This document shows, piece by piece, positions 21,431-33,694 of a DNA stretch of 64,000 nt (positions are counted from its first letter, which is position 1; each line of letters opens with the position of its first letter). The notes beneath the pieces were generated by a model. The model searched no databases and was not told where the DNA came from. It saw nothing but the letters and a program-made list of their open reading frames with translations. The position numbers were made by a program, and so were the translations under genes. The DNA is from Antilocapra americana (taxonomy: Eukaryota > Chordata > Mammalia > Artiodactyla > Antilocapridae), in contig ML662442.1 of NCBI GenBank assembly GCA_007570785.1, positions 37,335,818 to 37,399,817 on the forward strand, read 5' to 3'.

Positions 21431-21564
21431 AACAGCAACTGATTCAAATGTTAATTTCATTCAGAAACACCCTCACAAACACACTCAGAAAAATTTTAAC
21501 CAGATCTGGGCACCCTGGGGTCATTCTTACAAAAAATGAAGCACCATAGAAGGCCTTGGCTCTA

Positions 21565-21690
21565 CCTTGGGAAATTCTGATTCTGTGGGTCTTGAATGAA
21601 ACCAAGGAACTATATTTTTTAATAAATTCCCCCAATGATTCTGAAATGCAGGTGTCTTTAACTTTGGTTCTCAACCAGGATGGGTAAGCA
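21565..21690 (+). mobile_element. MER5-type hAT MITE, diverged
   Basis: 'ttctgattctgtgggtcttg', 'aaattcccccaatgattctg' and 'ctttggttctcaacc' follow MER5 order. Confidence 0.55.
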
Positions 21691-21888
21691 ATGTGAAAAG
21701 TCAGCACTTGGGAAGGGTACCTACACAGATAAGAGGATAGTACTCACATCTGGGTGCTAGTGAGCTTAAACTGATTAGACTGGTCCTTTGTTGGAGAGGA
21801 GGAAGGAAGAAATGAGAATTGCAGGAAGGGGGATCAGATGATTTTTAAATTTTTTTGTATTTCATAATGCTCTGACATCTTAGAGCCT

Positions 21889-22331
21889 TGCTATTCCCAG
21901 ACAGTCTATGCTTTCCAGGGCTAGCTAATTCCAAGAGAGAGTAAACAATTTGCTTGTGAGAATACCTTTCATATACAAACCAACCAACCTAACGTCCCTA
22001 CCTCCAGTTACCTCCTTCATTAGCTCACACAGGAATCCAATATTCTCTCTACCCTAAGTCACCTAGGAACAGTTAGTGGACAATTCGGGATGAGCCTATA
22101 GCCCAGATTTTTCAAACTGCTTACCTTGCTCATCCATTCCTTTCTATGAAAACCACAATAAAGTCTTTTACCTATGCTTTCCCTCACTCCTGCTGCCTCC
22201 TGACCAACCCTGGTGCTTCCCTGTTTGAAGAGCTATTGTGAGGAAAAGCTTCTTCCTTCATAACTGTCATTTTCATGTCTGTCTGTCTTACCATACCTGT
22301 TTAGAATAAATCTTAGGTACATTTTAAAACA
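21889..22331 (+). mobile_element. Candidate solo LTR
   Basis: LTR-like structure: possible TG...CA ends, 'ccacaataaagtcttttacc' (AATAAA plus R/U5-like context), then 'cctcctgaccaaccctgg' and a second AATAAA near the end. No target duplication found, so the boundaries are tentative. Confidence 0.45.
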
Positions 22332-22989
22332 CTGTGTGTATAGAATAACAGGGAGGAGATGGAGTGTTTCTTTACTAACACTCTGTTTTGATTTTTGTCT
22401 TCACAAGCTTTTTGGATAAGAGGGAACCTTACCAACAAAGAAAGCCAGACTCAGGGCAGGCCAAGAGCAGTTATCACCATGGGTCATGGACATAAGTGTG
22501 GACTCCTATTGGAGCATGCTGCTTATGTACCCAGCCAGACCTCTTATTATCTTTGTTGATGTTATAATGCAAGCGCTAAATCTGTGAAAGTGTCAGGGGG
22601 GAGCTGTGCATAATTCTGTCAGCAGTTAAGGGGCTTCTGACTCTTCTGAAAGGCAAGAGACAGACTCTTCCTTCACAAGAGCTAAAGACAGCAGGAAAAC
22701 ACACTTCTGATTTTTATTTGAGGCCAGTTTTATTAGGTGACTAATTTAGGAGAAATAGAATGTAATCTCAGGCTTTTTGTGACAATGAATACATTAGATT
22801 CGGTGCTGCTGCCCCAGAAGTAATCATTTGCCAAAGCTTCAAAGAGGTAGGTTAGGGGCTTGTTTATTCAATGCGGGAAAAAGAAATCTATGCTAGATAG
22901 TTGAATGTTAAGATCATTAAGATTTATGAGTTTTCCTCTCTCCTTCACTCTATCTTTCAAATCATTTTGAGCTGATACTGAACGAATAC
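22332..22989. other. Unique intergenic DNA, nothing recognised
   Basis: No repeat or gene recognised. Confidence 0.45.
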
Positions 22990-23484
22990 AATTCAAAAAA
23001 ATTTTTTTGTTAGAGTAAGTTGACTTGAAACTATACTTGTGTTAGTTTCTCTGCAACTAACACTTGTGTTAGTTTCTCCTATACTCTTACTTATATTCTT
23101 TTCCCACGTAGGTTATCAACAAAGTATTGAGTAGAGTTCGCTGTGCCATGCAGTAGGTCCTTATTCATCGTCTGTTTTACATACAGTGTGTATATGTCCA
23201 TCCCAGTCTCCTAATTTACCCCTCCACTCTCATCCCCCTCAGGTAACTATAAGTTTATTTTCTACACCTGTGACTCTTATTTCTGTTTTGTAAATAAGTT
23301 CATTTGTACCATTTTTTTAGATTTCACATATAAGCATATATATTTTTCTTGTCTGACTTCATTTAGTATTGAACACAATTTTGATCTACATTTTTGTTTC
23401 TGTAGTCTATATTTGTTTTTCTTGTCTGACTTCATTTAGTATTGAACACAATTTTGATCTACATTTTTGTTTCTGTAGTCTAAT
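22990..23484 (-). mobile_element. L1 LINE 3' UTR fragment with internal duplications
   Basis: Reverse-complement ruminant/mammalian L1 3' UTR ('gtatgtccatcccagtctcc'-type region near 23190, 'agatttcacatataagcata' at 23320). Contains local duplications at 23036-23078 and 23343-23482. Confidence 0.75.
23343..23482 (+). repeat. Tandem duplication, period 73 bp
   Basis: 23343-23409 is repeated without a mismatch at 23416-23482 (67 bp). The event must be recent relative to the L1 that contains it. Confidence 0.95.
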
Positions 23485-24117
23485 TATTTTTAATAACTAA
23501 TAGCATTGGTTCTCCCTAATATGTGTGGCTTGCTCCAATATAACTTTGCTATTACAAGAAGAAATTTTTCCTTAGAGATAAAAGGCTCTAAAATCCATAG
23601 TGCTTGGAAATGAGTAATGTGTGGATTGGGGATAGTTTGCAGAGTTTAGATGGCAGCTGTAGATGGTGAGCTGAAAGTCATCTTAAGGTTAAAAATGAGT
23701 TGTCTTTGTATGAAGTTCTCAAAGATATCCAAAGTTTTCACTGCAATTATTCTGTAGAAGTTACCTCATGTGTTTTCCTTTCTGTGCTTCCCCAAGGTAT
23801 ACAGAAAAACATTCTATAGAATCTTTGAGAAGTTTGACCAGTTCTATCAATTCTTTCCTTTGTAGCTTTGGTACAAATTTGGTAACTTGTATTTGCCTCT
23901 CTATTTTCTGTTGTGAAATTTATCAGTATTTACAATGTCAACTTGAACCATTTCCAAGTTGTGCTAATTTGATGAGTAATGAGAATAAAATGAGAAATTT
24001 TTCAGTTTGAGGTTGCCAAGTGAATACTCTGATTCTCTACAGAATTTGGCCCTCATAGTTCAAACCTTTCCTGTTCTGGTCCTCCCTTCCAACCTTTAAG
24101 AAGCCCTGCTATAATGT
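23485..24117. other. Unique AT-rich DNA, nothing recognised
   Basis: No repeat or gene recognised. Confidence 0.45.
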
Positions 24118-24323
24118 CCCAGGCTTCACAGAAGGTGCTAGTGGTAAAGAACCTGCCTACCAATGCAGGAGACCTAAGAGATGTGAGTTTGATCCCTGGG
24201 TTGGGAAGATCCCTAGAGGAGGGTACGGCCACCCACCCCAGTATTCTTGCCTGGAGAATCCCATGGACAGAGGAAGCTGGCAGGCTGTAGTCCATAGGGT
24301 CGCCAAGAGTTGGACACTCACTT
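24118..24323 (+). mobile_element. Bov-tA SINE
   Basis: 'aggtgctagtggtaaagaac' to 'gtcgccaagagttggacac'. Immediately abuts the 3' end of a BovB in the opposite orientation. Confidence 0.92.
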
Positions 24324-24324
24324 C

Positions 24325-25262
24325 AGTTTAGTTCAGTCAGTCAGTCATGTCCGACTCTGTGACCCCACAAATGGCAGCACGCCAGCCTCCCTGTTCATCA
24401 CCAACTCCTGGGGTTTACCCAAACCCATGTCCATTGAGTCGATGATGCCATCCAACCATCTCATCCTCTATCATTCCCTTCTCCTCCTGCCCTCAATCTT
24501 TCCCAGCATCAGGGTCTTTTCCAGTGAGTCAGCTCTTCACATCAGGTGGCCCAGAGTATTGGAGTTTCAGCTTCAACATCAGTCCTTCCAATGAACACCC
24601 AGGACTGATCTCCTTTAGGATGGACTGGTTGGATCCCATTGCAGTCCAAGGGACTCTCAAGAGTCTTCTCCAATACCACAGTTCAAAAGCATCAGTTCTT
24701 CTGCACTCAGCTTTCTTTATAGTCCAACTCTCACATCCATACATGACTACTGGAAAAACCATAGCCTTGACTAGATGGACCTTTGTTGGCAAAGTAATGT
24801 CTCTGCTTTTTAATATGCTGTCTAGGTTGGTCATAACTTTCCTTCCAAGGAGTAAGCATCTTTTAATTTCATGGCTGCAGTCACCATCTGTAGTGATTTT
24901 GGAGCCCCCAAAAATAAAGTCTGACACTGTTTCCATGGTTTCCCCATCTATTTGCCATGAAGTAATGGGACTGGATACCATGATCTTGGCTTTCTGAATG
25001 TTGAGCTTTAAGCCAACTTTTTACTCTCCTCTTTCACTTTCATCAAGAGGCTCTGTAGTTCCTCTTTACTTTCTGCCGTAAGGGTGGTGTCATCTGTATA
25101 TCTGAGGTTATTGATATTTCTCCCAGCAATCTTGATTCCAGCTTGTGCTTCTTCCAGCCCAGCATTTCTCATGATGTACTCTGCATATAAGTTAAATAAG
25201 CAGAGTGACAATATACAGCCTTGACGTACTCCTTTTCCTATTTGTAACCAGTCTGTTCCAAA
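24325..25262 (-). mobile_element. BovB LINE, 5' truncated (938 bp)
   Basis: Reverse-complement BovB from the 3' tail ('cagtcagtcatgtccgact') to the sequence after the reverse-transcriptase palm ('atacagccttgacgtactcc'). Two long partial ORF2 frames remain open (24529-24981 and 25008-25211 on the minus strand). It stops within a few bases of the equivalent point in the copy at 40055-40984. Confidence 0.95.
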
Positions 25263-27034
25263 TGTGACTTAGCACACTCTTTGTTCAGCCTTCCCTCCAG
25301 CTCTGGCCCTGACCTCCTATTCAAGCCCAGGTCTGCATTTTAGTCGTTTCTTACAAGTCTCTGTTTTAATGTCCCTGGAGCTGGCTATGTTTCTATGATT
25401 GTAAATCTCTAACAAGTAGGAAACTCTATCTGACCTAGTCTTCACAAAAGAAGCCCTGAGGGAAGAGATAGGGCTGGAGTCCTGACCCAAGAAAGGTTTG
25501 ACCGTTCTCCAAACTCAGAACATCACAGTTTTCTCTGTCCTTGAATCAAGGAAACAATACCAGAAACACCCTTCAGACAGGAGCCTGAATGGGCTATGGA
25601 CTCAAAACAGGAAGTTGTCCTTCTTTGCAACTGGGAGAGACTAATGAGAAGCAGCCAGATTCAGAGATAGGGTGGTACCACACCTAGGAAGCTGGGCTAG
25701 AGGGGAACCCAAGAATCAGACCTGTGTCTTCTGAAGGCTAGAGGCAGTGAGCATGTGTCAGACAAATCCAGCAGAGTTAAGTACAGGATGGGGGAGAATG
25801 TAGGGTCTTGTCACCCTAACTGCATACTGTGGAACACTCATGTCCTGGGAGAGGCAGATACGTCTGCCATGAAAAATAGTTCTTTAATCAGATACATTTA
25901 GAGGAAAGTGGGCAAATAAAGTTCAGTAGGTTTCTTGATTGCAGAAATTCTCATGGCCTTTAACAAGCTAATGTGTGCAGTAAATGTACACAGTGTTTCC
26001 CAAAGGTACCTTGGTCCTGTAGCAACTTCTCCCTCTTCTTCCCTGTCTCTCTCTCCATAATAAGAAGCTATGGAGTGCTACAATTGTGTGATACAATTCC
26101 TCCAATAATTAGTTATTAAGTGAAACACTACCTCCTCCATTACTACCAAATAAAAACAAGGTGCAGGACTTTCTGGTCCTTAGGACTAGACCTGTGGAAC
26201 GTGTAGGGACAGGTGAAGAAGATAAGATAAATTCTCCATGCAGGCCACTCAAATGGCCCGAGGCTGGGAGCAAAACCTATGAAAGCCAGGCCGGAAACAA
26301 GGCTGTACACGGTGGGTGTTCCCAAATATGTGCATACAGACTCAACCAAACACCCCCATCCTGGGGGATGAGTAGAAGTGCCTCATGGCCCAGGCTGATT
26401 ATAGACCCTGGAAGGGATTAAGGACCCCTCTGAGAAAGTGGGAAGCAACCTTGCACATCTGTTTTCATGTTGTAGGCCATCTTGTCTCTACAATCTCTGA
26501 GTCAGTTGTATAACCTTTGCGTGGCTCTTTTCTAGGAAGGCATGTGGTTCAGGGGAGAGAGATCACTCTGCCTGAGAAATACAGGGGTAGAGTCCTGCCA
26601 CCCCTCTCTTCTATTTCCTCATCTCTTGGAGGAAGGGCCCTCCCTCTTAAGGTCCTTGTGGGGAATAAATCAAGCATACCCATACATGAGTGGACTTTCT
26701 AGCGGAAAAGCACTGTTTGAGTTTGAGACTGTTTCCGGGATTCATCACCCTGTGGAAGGTTTGCAGAGGGCAGAGCAAGGTGGAGAGAGGTAAGGTGGGA
26801 AGATTTGTTTGCCTGAGGCCTTGTCTCACACTTGGAGCAACACTTGCAAGAGTGAGTCACTGGAGGGCTGATGGTGAGTAGGGCTCAGGTGAAGCTTGGA
26901 GGATGTCTGTCCTTGGTGCATGTCACTTGTAGATTTCTCTTCCTGAGAAATAGTCCCTGCTGACCCTCCAACTCAACATCCCAGAGAGGTTATAGGATAA
27001 GATTTCCAGGTGCTCAATATTAGGGTCACTGCAA
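25263..27034. other. Repeat-poor unique DNA
   Basis: About 1.8 kb without a recognisable repeat or gene. It holds two AP-1 consensus sites (26498, 26853). Frames at 26161-26881 show no domain. Confidence 0.45.
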
Positions 27035-27205
27035 TAGGGAATGGCTTAGCTAATGGTTCTGTGACTTCAGGATGTCCCTTTTAAAATAGATTGCTGGGCC
27101 CCATCCCCAAATTTCTGATTCAGCAGAAATTTGTATTTCCAAAATTTTTCCAGGCTATATTGATTCTGTTGGTTCTGGTCTATGGCTTGAGAGCCACTGC
27201 CTTGG
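27035..27205 (+). mobile_element. MER5A-type hAT MITE
   Basis: 'agattgctgggccccatccc', 'ttctgattcagcagaaattt' and 'ggcttgagagccactgcc' follow MER5A order. Confidence 0.8.
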
Positions 27206-28127
27206 GCTGACCAGATTGGAGCCTAGGGGGCTCTCACTTGAGAGTTTAAAGATTCAAGCTGTCTGCTGGCCTTGGTGCCCCTCCTGTAGCCCCTTCTCTA
27301 GAAATTGCTAACTAGTGCAAATGAGTCAGTGAGGTCAGGCTGTCCACTGTGAATTATGTGAGGATGGGCAAAGAACTTGCTTGTTAGGCTACATAACCAC
27401 CCAGCCTGCTAACCCACTTGGATTATGGAGTAGATATAGGACCACATTGTATATGTTTTCTCAAAGAAGAAAACAGATGCAAGCATTTGTTTTCCGATTT
27501 GGAACGTTAGCCAAAGTCTAACTCAGGGTGCTGCTTTTGGGTTTGTCCAGTTTATGGGGTGCCAGTTCTGTGCCTCGAAAATGCCCTTCAACTAGTAGGT
27601 GGGCTCATGTGCCACCACAGTGGTTACAGCCGGGTGATCTAGTCATTGTTAGCTAGCCCCCACCCCAGCCTGTCCTTGGCCCCTCCCCGTGCATGTTGCT
27701 GAGTTACCTGCCAGCGTTAGCTTTCTCACCCTTCTCTGTTTGCCGCTGCTGGCCTGGCCGCTCCACCTGCTCCTGAGTCAGCGAGCCGTCGTTGTCCCTA
27801 CTCAGGCATTAGTTTCATGTCACTGTCCCTCCAGATGCAGAGTTGGCTCCCGGTGTTGACTCTCATGTAACTTTTCCTCACTTCGTTTCTCTATTTTTCC
27901 GTTTATTTGGTTTGTGTCAATCCCTTTTGATCCTTTTGATGTCCAAAGGCCTGGAGTTCAATTTTCCTCCAGACTTTGTCTTAAGGAAGTGGTATTAAGC
28001 CCTGTGAAACTTGCTTCATATGAGATAATAATTCTTATCCATGTCACTAAGGTGTTTTTGGTTTAATTGCATGATTTTGTTTTCTGTAAAAAAATGTAGC
28101 AACTTATGAGAATGTACTTTTAATAAG
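27206..28127. other. Unique DNA with a GC-richer patch
   Basis: No gene recognised. 27640-27800 is GC-richer, with several CpGs and an extended AP-1/NF-E2-like site (TGAGTCAGC at 27774). Confidence 0.45.
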
Positions 28128-28286
28128 CTTTTAAAAGATAATCTTATTGAGATATTATTCACATACCATGCAATCCACTCAGTTAAAGTATACAATTCAA
28201 TGATGTTTAGTATATTCATAGATTTGTATGACCAACACCACAGTCAATTTTAAAACTTTCATCACCTCAAAAAGAAAACCTTCTAG

Positions 28287-28500
28287 AGGACTTGCCTGCT
28301 GGCCCAGTGGTTAAGAATCTGCCTTCCAATGCTGAGGATGCAGGTTCTGTTCCTGGTGGGGGAACTGAGATCCCATATGCTGTGGGGTACCGAAACCCAT
28401 GTCCCACAGCTAGAAAGAAGCCTGTGCCTCACAATGAAAGGTCCTGCATGCCTCAGCAACTAGCAGCTGATACAGCCTTGAATAAATAAATATTAAAAAA
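28287..28500 (+). mobile_element. CHR-type tRNA-derived SINE
   Basis: 'cccagtggttaagaatctgc', 'gggggaactgagatcccata' and the tail 'ttgaataaataaatattaaa'. Diverged. Confidence 0.8.
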
Positions 28501-28519
28501 AGAATCTATACCCTTAGTT

Positions 28520-28727
28520 GGGCTTCCCTGCCTGGCTCAGATGGTAAAGAATCCACCTGCAATGTGGGAGACATGGATTCAATCCCTGGCTTGGGAAGAT
28601 CTCCTGGAGGAGGGCATGGCAACCTGCTCCAGTATTCTTGCCTGGAGAATCCAGGACTTGCCTGGCAGGCTACAGTCCATGAGGTCTCAAAGAGTTGAAT
28701 GTGACTGAGTGACTAAACATAGCATAC
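28520..28727 (+). mobile_element. Bov-tA SINE with 12-bp target duplication
   Basis: ATACCCTTAGTT flanks it at 28508-28519 and 28728-28739. Full head and body. Confidence 0.95.
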
Positions 28728-29030
28728 ATACCCTTAGTTACCATCTTCTTATCTCCCCATCCACCCATCTCCCAGTCCTAAGGAACCACAAATCTATTTT
28801 CTCTATAGACTTCCGTTCCCTGGGAATGGAATCATGCATTATGTGGTCTTTCATAATGGGCTCTTCTCACTTAGTGTAATGTTTTTAAGGTTCATCCATG
28901 TTATAACATGAATCAGTAGTTCATTCCTTTTATGGCTGACCAATATTTCATCATATGAACAGACCATATTTTGTTCGTTCATCAGTTGATGGGCATTTGG
29001 ATTGTTTCCACCTATTGGCTATTAAATTTT

Positions 29031-30054
29031 TTAGACACTTAGAGAGTCTAAGCTGGAACTGAAATGGGTCTTTGAGTTTGGGAATCCCTACCCTTTACTT
29101 TACAAATGAGGTATCAAGGGCTCTGGGGGTGCCAAGTTCAAACCAGACTTTTGTCCAAGTTCACTCTGTGACTCCCTGACAGCCCTCCATCCCCATCTGA
29201 TTTCCAGGTTTCTGTACATGCTCTTCCTATGGAAACAAATCTGTTAGAGAAATTTGAAAAACTACTTAGTGTTTCCCAAAGCAGTTCTTGGCTTTGCAAA
29301 TGTTTTGACTTCTACCTCCTTCCAACAGTCATTAGGAATGGTTAAAAGAAGTTATCATTTTTTATGTGTATTCTTTCTTAACATTGTCACCTTCCATATT
29401 GAAATCAAAACATGTGTCCAGTAACTACTTGTTCTGTGATGAAATGGAATAAGGATAAAAGTACTACTGTAAAGAGAACATCTGTTTTCATGCAATGCTT
29501 CTTCATTGAATTTACTTTTAAAAGGTCCCAAAATGGTTTTATGAAGACAGAGTACATCTTGAATAGAATCAGATAGGCCTCTTTTTACTGTGGCTTCCAG
29601 ATCTTTCTCTCAAGGGTATCTTTCATGGTTCCCCCCTGCCCTGTCCCCCCACCAACAAGCTCATCCCCTACCCTCCAGGACATCTCACAGGATCTAGGGT
29701 GGAGAAATAGCTCGTCTTCTCCCATGGAGGGTCAGGTAATCTTGGTTTAATTCTAACTGAGTTTCTGCAGGGAGGAACAATTAATTAAAGATGAGAAACA
29801 AGCTGCTTCCTGATTTTCCTTTTTCTTCTACCAGCTACGGGAAAACCAGATCAGTGAGGCATAGAAATGACACAGCTCACACTGGGCAGCCCAGTGACAT
29901 ACAAGAAAGCAAGACTGGGTTATTCTACAGTAATGTGAACTCATACAGTTTAGAATGAAGAGGACGGGGCCCGTTCACATGAGTACCCCAAATGATAACG
30001 TAAAATAAATCCAAAGGTGTTAGTAGTTATTTTTACATGAGATGAGAGAGTAAA
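29031..30054. other. Unique intergenic DNA, nothing recognised
   Basis: A faint MIR-like stretch near 29085-29180 is too weak to call. The rest is unassigned. Confidence 0.4.
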
Positions 30055-30205
30055 AATAGGACCAGACTATTTAAACCCTGGGGACATTAAAAAATACATA
30101 GGTGGAAATACTGAGGTTGGGTGGGGAATACGCATTTCTGAAACTTCCCAGGCAAGGCTGAGGTTGCCAGTCAGGGGCCACGCTTTGAGAACTACTGGTC
30201 TGGAG
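30055..30205 (+). mobile_element. MER5A-type hAT MITE
   Basis: 'tacgcatttctgaaacttcc' and 'ccacgctttgagaactactg' follow MER5A order and end. Confidence 0.75.
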
Positions 30206-31660
30206 AATTTTCCAGCCCCTGGTTTTCCCTTTGTTGTTCCTGGCCTTTCCCCCTTTCTTTCCCAATAACAATATACTAGGGAAAGCAAAGAATATGCCCT
30301 CTTCTTTGAGTTGGCTTTATAAAATCACCCACAATTTCCTCCAGTTCTTACATTTCAAAAGGGCCTCGTTGCATGCAAAAACAAATCCAAAATTGTTGTA
30401 TTACCAAAGTGTTTGTAGTAGAATCAGCACCAGTGGAACAATGTAGCCTCTACTAAAATTTGCACCTTTGGATAATGCTAGTAAAATAAAATCTCAGGGC
30501 TCATTGTCTTAAGAGTTCCTTCTTGTATTTAATCAGCACCTTCTGTATTCATATGGGTGTCTCCAGAGAGTAGGAGCTGCATAGGCTGATTAATCTCTGC
30601 TCTCACTTCTGGCATCTTCCTTTGAACTCAAAAGCAGTGAGAACTGAATGAGGAATTGGGTGTATGGTTAAGAGGAGTAAGAGAGGGGACTATTTCTTTT
30701 TACTTTCCAGTTCACTGGATATTTCCTTTTTCCAACCTAAATACTCATTGGGAAAGAATAAGTTTGTAGCCGATACTGAAGGAATTTTTATTTCTCTTAT
30801 GACTTAAAACCTTAGCTTTCAGTCACTTGTCTACTCATTCACAGAGGATAAAGAGACAGGAAAACCTGGAGAAAAGATTTGTCCCCTTTTGCCTTAGTAA
30901 TGGGGTGAGGTCACAGCTGAGTTCTCAATTCAGGCCACTCATGAAGAGCATACCTGTTTGCTCCCCAGCCACTGGACAAGAATACACTGCATATGACATT
31001 GACCAAAAAAATAATAGTTTTAAGTTATTAAAAAAATTTTAAAAACATCATGAAAAAATTCTTAAACCTCTAACTGGAATGCATTTTGATCTGAAATATG
31101 ATGAATTCCCCTCTTCACCCACTGGTGTCTCAGGACAGTCCTTAGGTGAGCCTGGGTGGTCACATTGTCTCAAATTTGGGACTTCACTGAGTTCACATTT
31201 CGTGAAGGGCCTGTCATGCCTCCTCAGCAGGAAGCATTCACCTCTGAACAGAAGTGAGGGCGGGGGAGGCTTTGTTGGTGATGTAGCTGTCATATCCTAT
31301 TAGTGCATGGGTGGGTCTCACCGGGTACAGGAGGTATGTCATTTATAGACAGAAATTGCATAATTAAGCTTGATAAAATTTTGACGCTTTTTTGGCAGTG
31401 CAATTTGTTCATCAAGTAAAAAGCCTCTGGGAAGTTGGTCACATGGAATTTAGAACTCCTGAGTTCAAGACTTGGTGGAAATGGGGGCTCAGGTGTTGAT
31501 TTGATTTAGAGCAATCATAAAGGATTCCAGAAAGACCCACTTTTGCCTTTGGCTTCTGACCTCATATGCTCAGGTTTCAGTGGGAAAAAGGATATAGAAG
31601 AAGCCAGATTTCTTTTCAAAATTGTTTGAGAATGTGGACCATATGTGTTGACTTTAGCTC
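30206..31660. other. Unique intergenic DNA, nothing recognised
   Basis: About 1.45 kb without recognisable repeats. Frames at 30827-31042 and 31048-31303 show no domain. Confidence 0.45.
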
Positions 31661-32275
31661 CTTCCTATTAATATTTTTACTGAAGTAAGGTTGATTTACA
31701 ATATTATGTTAGTTTCAAGTGTACAGCACAGCAATTCAGTTATTTATATATAAATTTATATATGTATTCTTTTTCAGATTCTTTCCCTTATAAGGTTGTT
31801 ACAAAATATTGAGTATAGTTCCCTGCACTATACAGTAGGTCCATGTTGGGTATCTGCCTTATATATAGTTCATTAATTTTTTAAAAAATCATTTTTATTG
31901 TGAAGCATAACTCACATATGGAAAAGTACATCAAACCCAAAATATATAGCCCAGGTAGTGACTGCAAGTGACTGCAGTGTTTCTACCATTGGTAGAGATT
32001 TTCAGGCTTCATCATACAAGCATACACAAACAACATGCAGTCTTTTCTGTACAGCTTCTTTCAGGAAGCGCTGTGTCGGTGAGATTCATCCATGTTGTTG
32101 CATGTTGAAATATTTTTCGTTTTAATTTTTGAAATAGAATTCTGTTCTGTGACTAGACCTCAGTTTTTTCCCATTCTACCATTGATAGACACTATAGTTG
32201 TTTCCACTTTTTGACTATTACAGATAGTGCTGCTGTTGGACATTTTTGCATCTGTCTGCATATCTGAAGCATCTG
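31661..32275 (-). mobile_element. L1 LINE 3' UTR fragments
   Basis: 31665-31880 matches a ruminant-type L1 3' end ('ttacaatattatgttagttt', 'actatacagtaggtccatgt'). 31885-32275 matches an older L1 ('ttcatccatgttgttgcatg', 'atagttgtttccacttttt'). Confidence 0.75.
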
Positions 32276-33694
32276 ATAGCATTGCAAAGCCTAAGCTCTG
32301 CTTCAGAAAATTCCAGTTCTGTGGCTGAGGTGCGGGGCATGCATTGTCCCAACTTTAGTAGATGATGCAAAAATACTTTGTAAAGAACGTGTAACAATCA
32401 GTCACCCAGTGAAGTAGCTGTATTCAAGATCTGACATCTTTTATTACTATTCAGGTCATTTTAGGATCACCACCACCAAGGTGACCACTGATAACATACC
32501 TCAGGGTATATGTGAAAACTCTTGCTTAGTGAAAAGACCTAGTTCTGCCTGCTTCTAATTATAGACTTTTAGAAATGTCTCCAGAAGAACTTGTTTGAAT
32601 GGCTTTGTTACAATAAGCAAGCAGGGGGAAAAGGTAAAATCTGATATTTCACCTAGGATTGAAAATACCTTTCAGTGGTTTTCTAGAATTTGGCCATACA
32701 CAAATTTTTATTTTTCTATAAACTGATAAGGAGGGGAAAAGCCCTGCTTTGAATTGCAGCAGACTTAGAGGAGAAAAAAACACACATTTCTGGCAACATG
32801 TTAATGTTGTGACATTATACTTGGCCCTTTTTAAACCTTTTTATTTATTTTATCCAAACAAAGAGATAAGAAAGCAATAGAGCTCTGGGCATACCTGGTT
32901 CCTGTAAGCGCTGTCACTCATATGGGGAAAAAACCACAGGGGCCTCCATGCTCTCTCCTAGCAGATCCAGATGTTGATATTGGCATAGATGAGTTTACAC
33001 AGCAGTTCTATGCAGAAAGCCAAGAAGTCTCATTCTCCTCTACACACAGTCTCAAGGGTACACACAGTTCCAACAACTATGCCAACATCAAACAAAAAGC
33101 CAAGAGCACTTTTGAATTTTCAGGGAAGTTGTGCTTTTTTGCCTGTGCATCTTTTCAGATGAGAAAGAGCGAGGATTTGTGCTTTGGCATCCTTGCGTGC
33201 TACCAGCGGTTCCTTAGCAATAGGAGCGTTCACCACTTCCACGTGAGCTTTAGGCACGTGACTGTGTATACCAGTCTTCCAGCTGGCATTTTAATTTAAG
33301 ATTATATGCCAGCCAAGGTGGAAGAAATCCAAAAGGCAGCTTGTGAGGAAAGAGGAGGAGGATTCATCAAGTGGTAGCAACACACCTCTGAAGACTTTCA
33401 ACAAAGCAGCACGTTGACCCTGTAGCCCCCAAGCTGGGTAAGACCATGATGGGATCTTTTCTAGTGCCAGGAAGTTGCTGAATAATCAGGTTGTTAAAAA
33501 CATCCTAGTGTTTGTAAAAACCACACCACTGTCATGGATAAATTAATTGAGCTTCCACATTCTCAAAAGAGAAAGTTAATAGAGTTTCCCAAAATAGATT
33601 GCTGAACTAAAGAACTGCTTTTAAATATTTAGCAAACTCCATTTGAGTTAGAGTGGTTGAAAGTACAATCAGCTGACAGTGTGTATGAAAAGTT
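32276..33694. other. Unique DNA with an unassigned 125-codon frame
   Basis: No repeat recognised. A plus-strand frame at 32922-33299 is open for 125 codons but has no recognisable domain, signal peptide or membrane segment, and no promoter or CpG island near it. Probably fortuitous. Confidence 0.4.

Larger units (their letters stand above)
19545..21437 (+). mobile_element. BovB LINE, 5' truncated, long copy
   Basis: About 1.7 kb of BovB after removing a nested SINE: the linker, the whole reverse-transcriptase region and the C-terminus through to the 3' end ('gagtcagacacaaatgagcg'). The endonuclease end is missing. Inserted into an MLT2 LTR. Confidence 0.95.
18365..21520 (-). mobile_element. 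MLT2-type (ERVL) LTR split into three parts
   Basis: Reverse-complement LTR pieces lie in order at 18365-18489 ('acccagagaaacagaaccca'), 19244-19544 ('tgtctcagctcaaagatagt', 'gcaatctgctttactcaag') and 21438-21520 ('cagaaacaccctcacaaaca', 'aaccagatctgggcaccc'). The gaps are BovB insertions. The same LTR type is seen whole at 59932-60384. Confidence 0.75.
28128..29030 (-). mobile_element. Old L1 LINE 3' UTR, carrying two SINEs
   Basis: Reverse-complement L1 3' UTR ('ccaacaccacagtcaatttt', 'ttcatccatgttataacatg', 'gggcatttggattgtttcc'), interrupted by a CHR SINE (28287-28500) and a Bov-tA (28520-28727). Confidence 0.85.

Noticed and set aside
24524..24997. 157-codon plus-strand frame
   Set aside because: Antisense to BovB ORF2; BovB remnants give open antisense frames.
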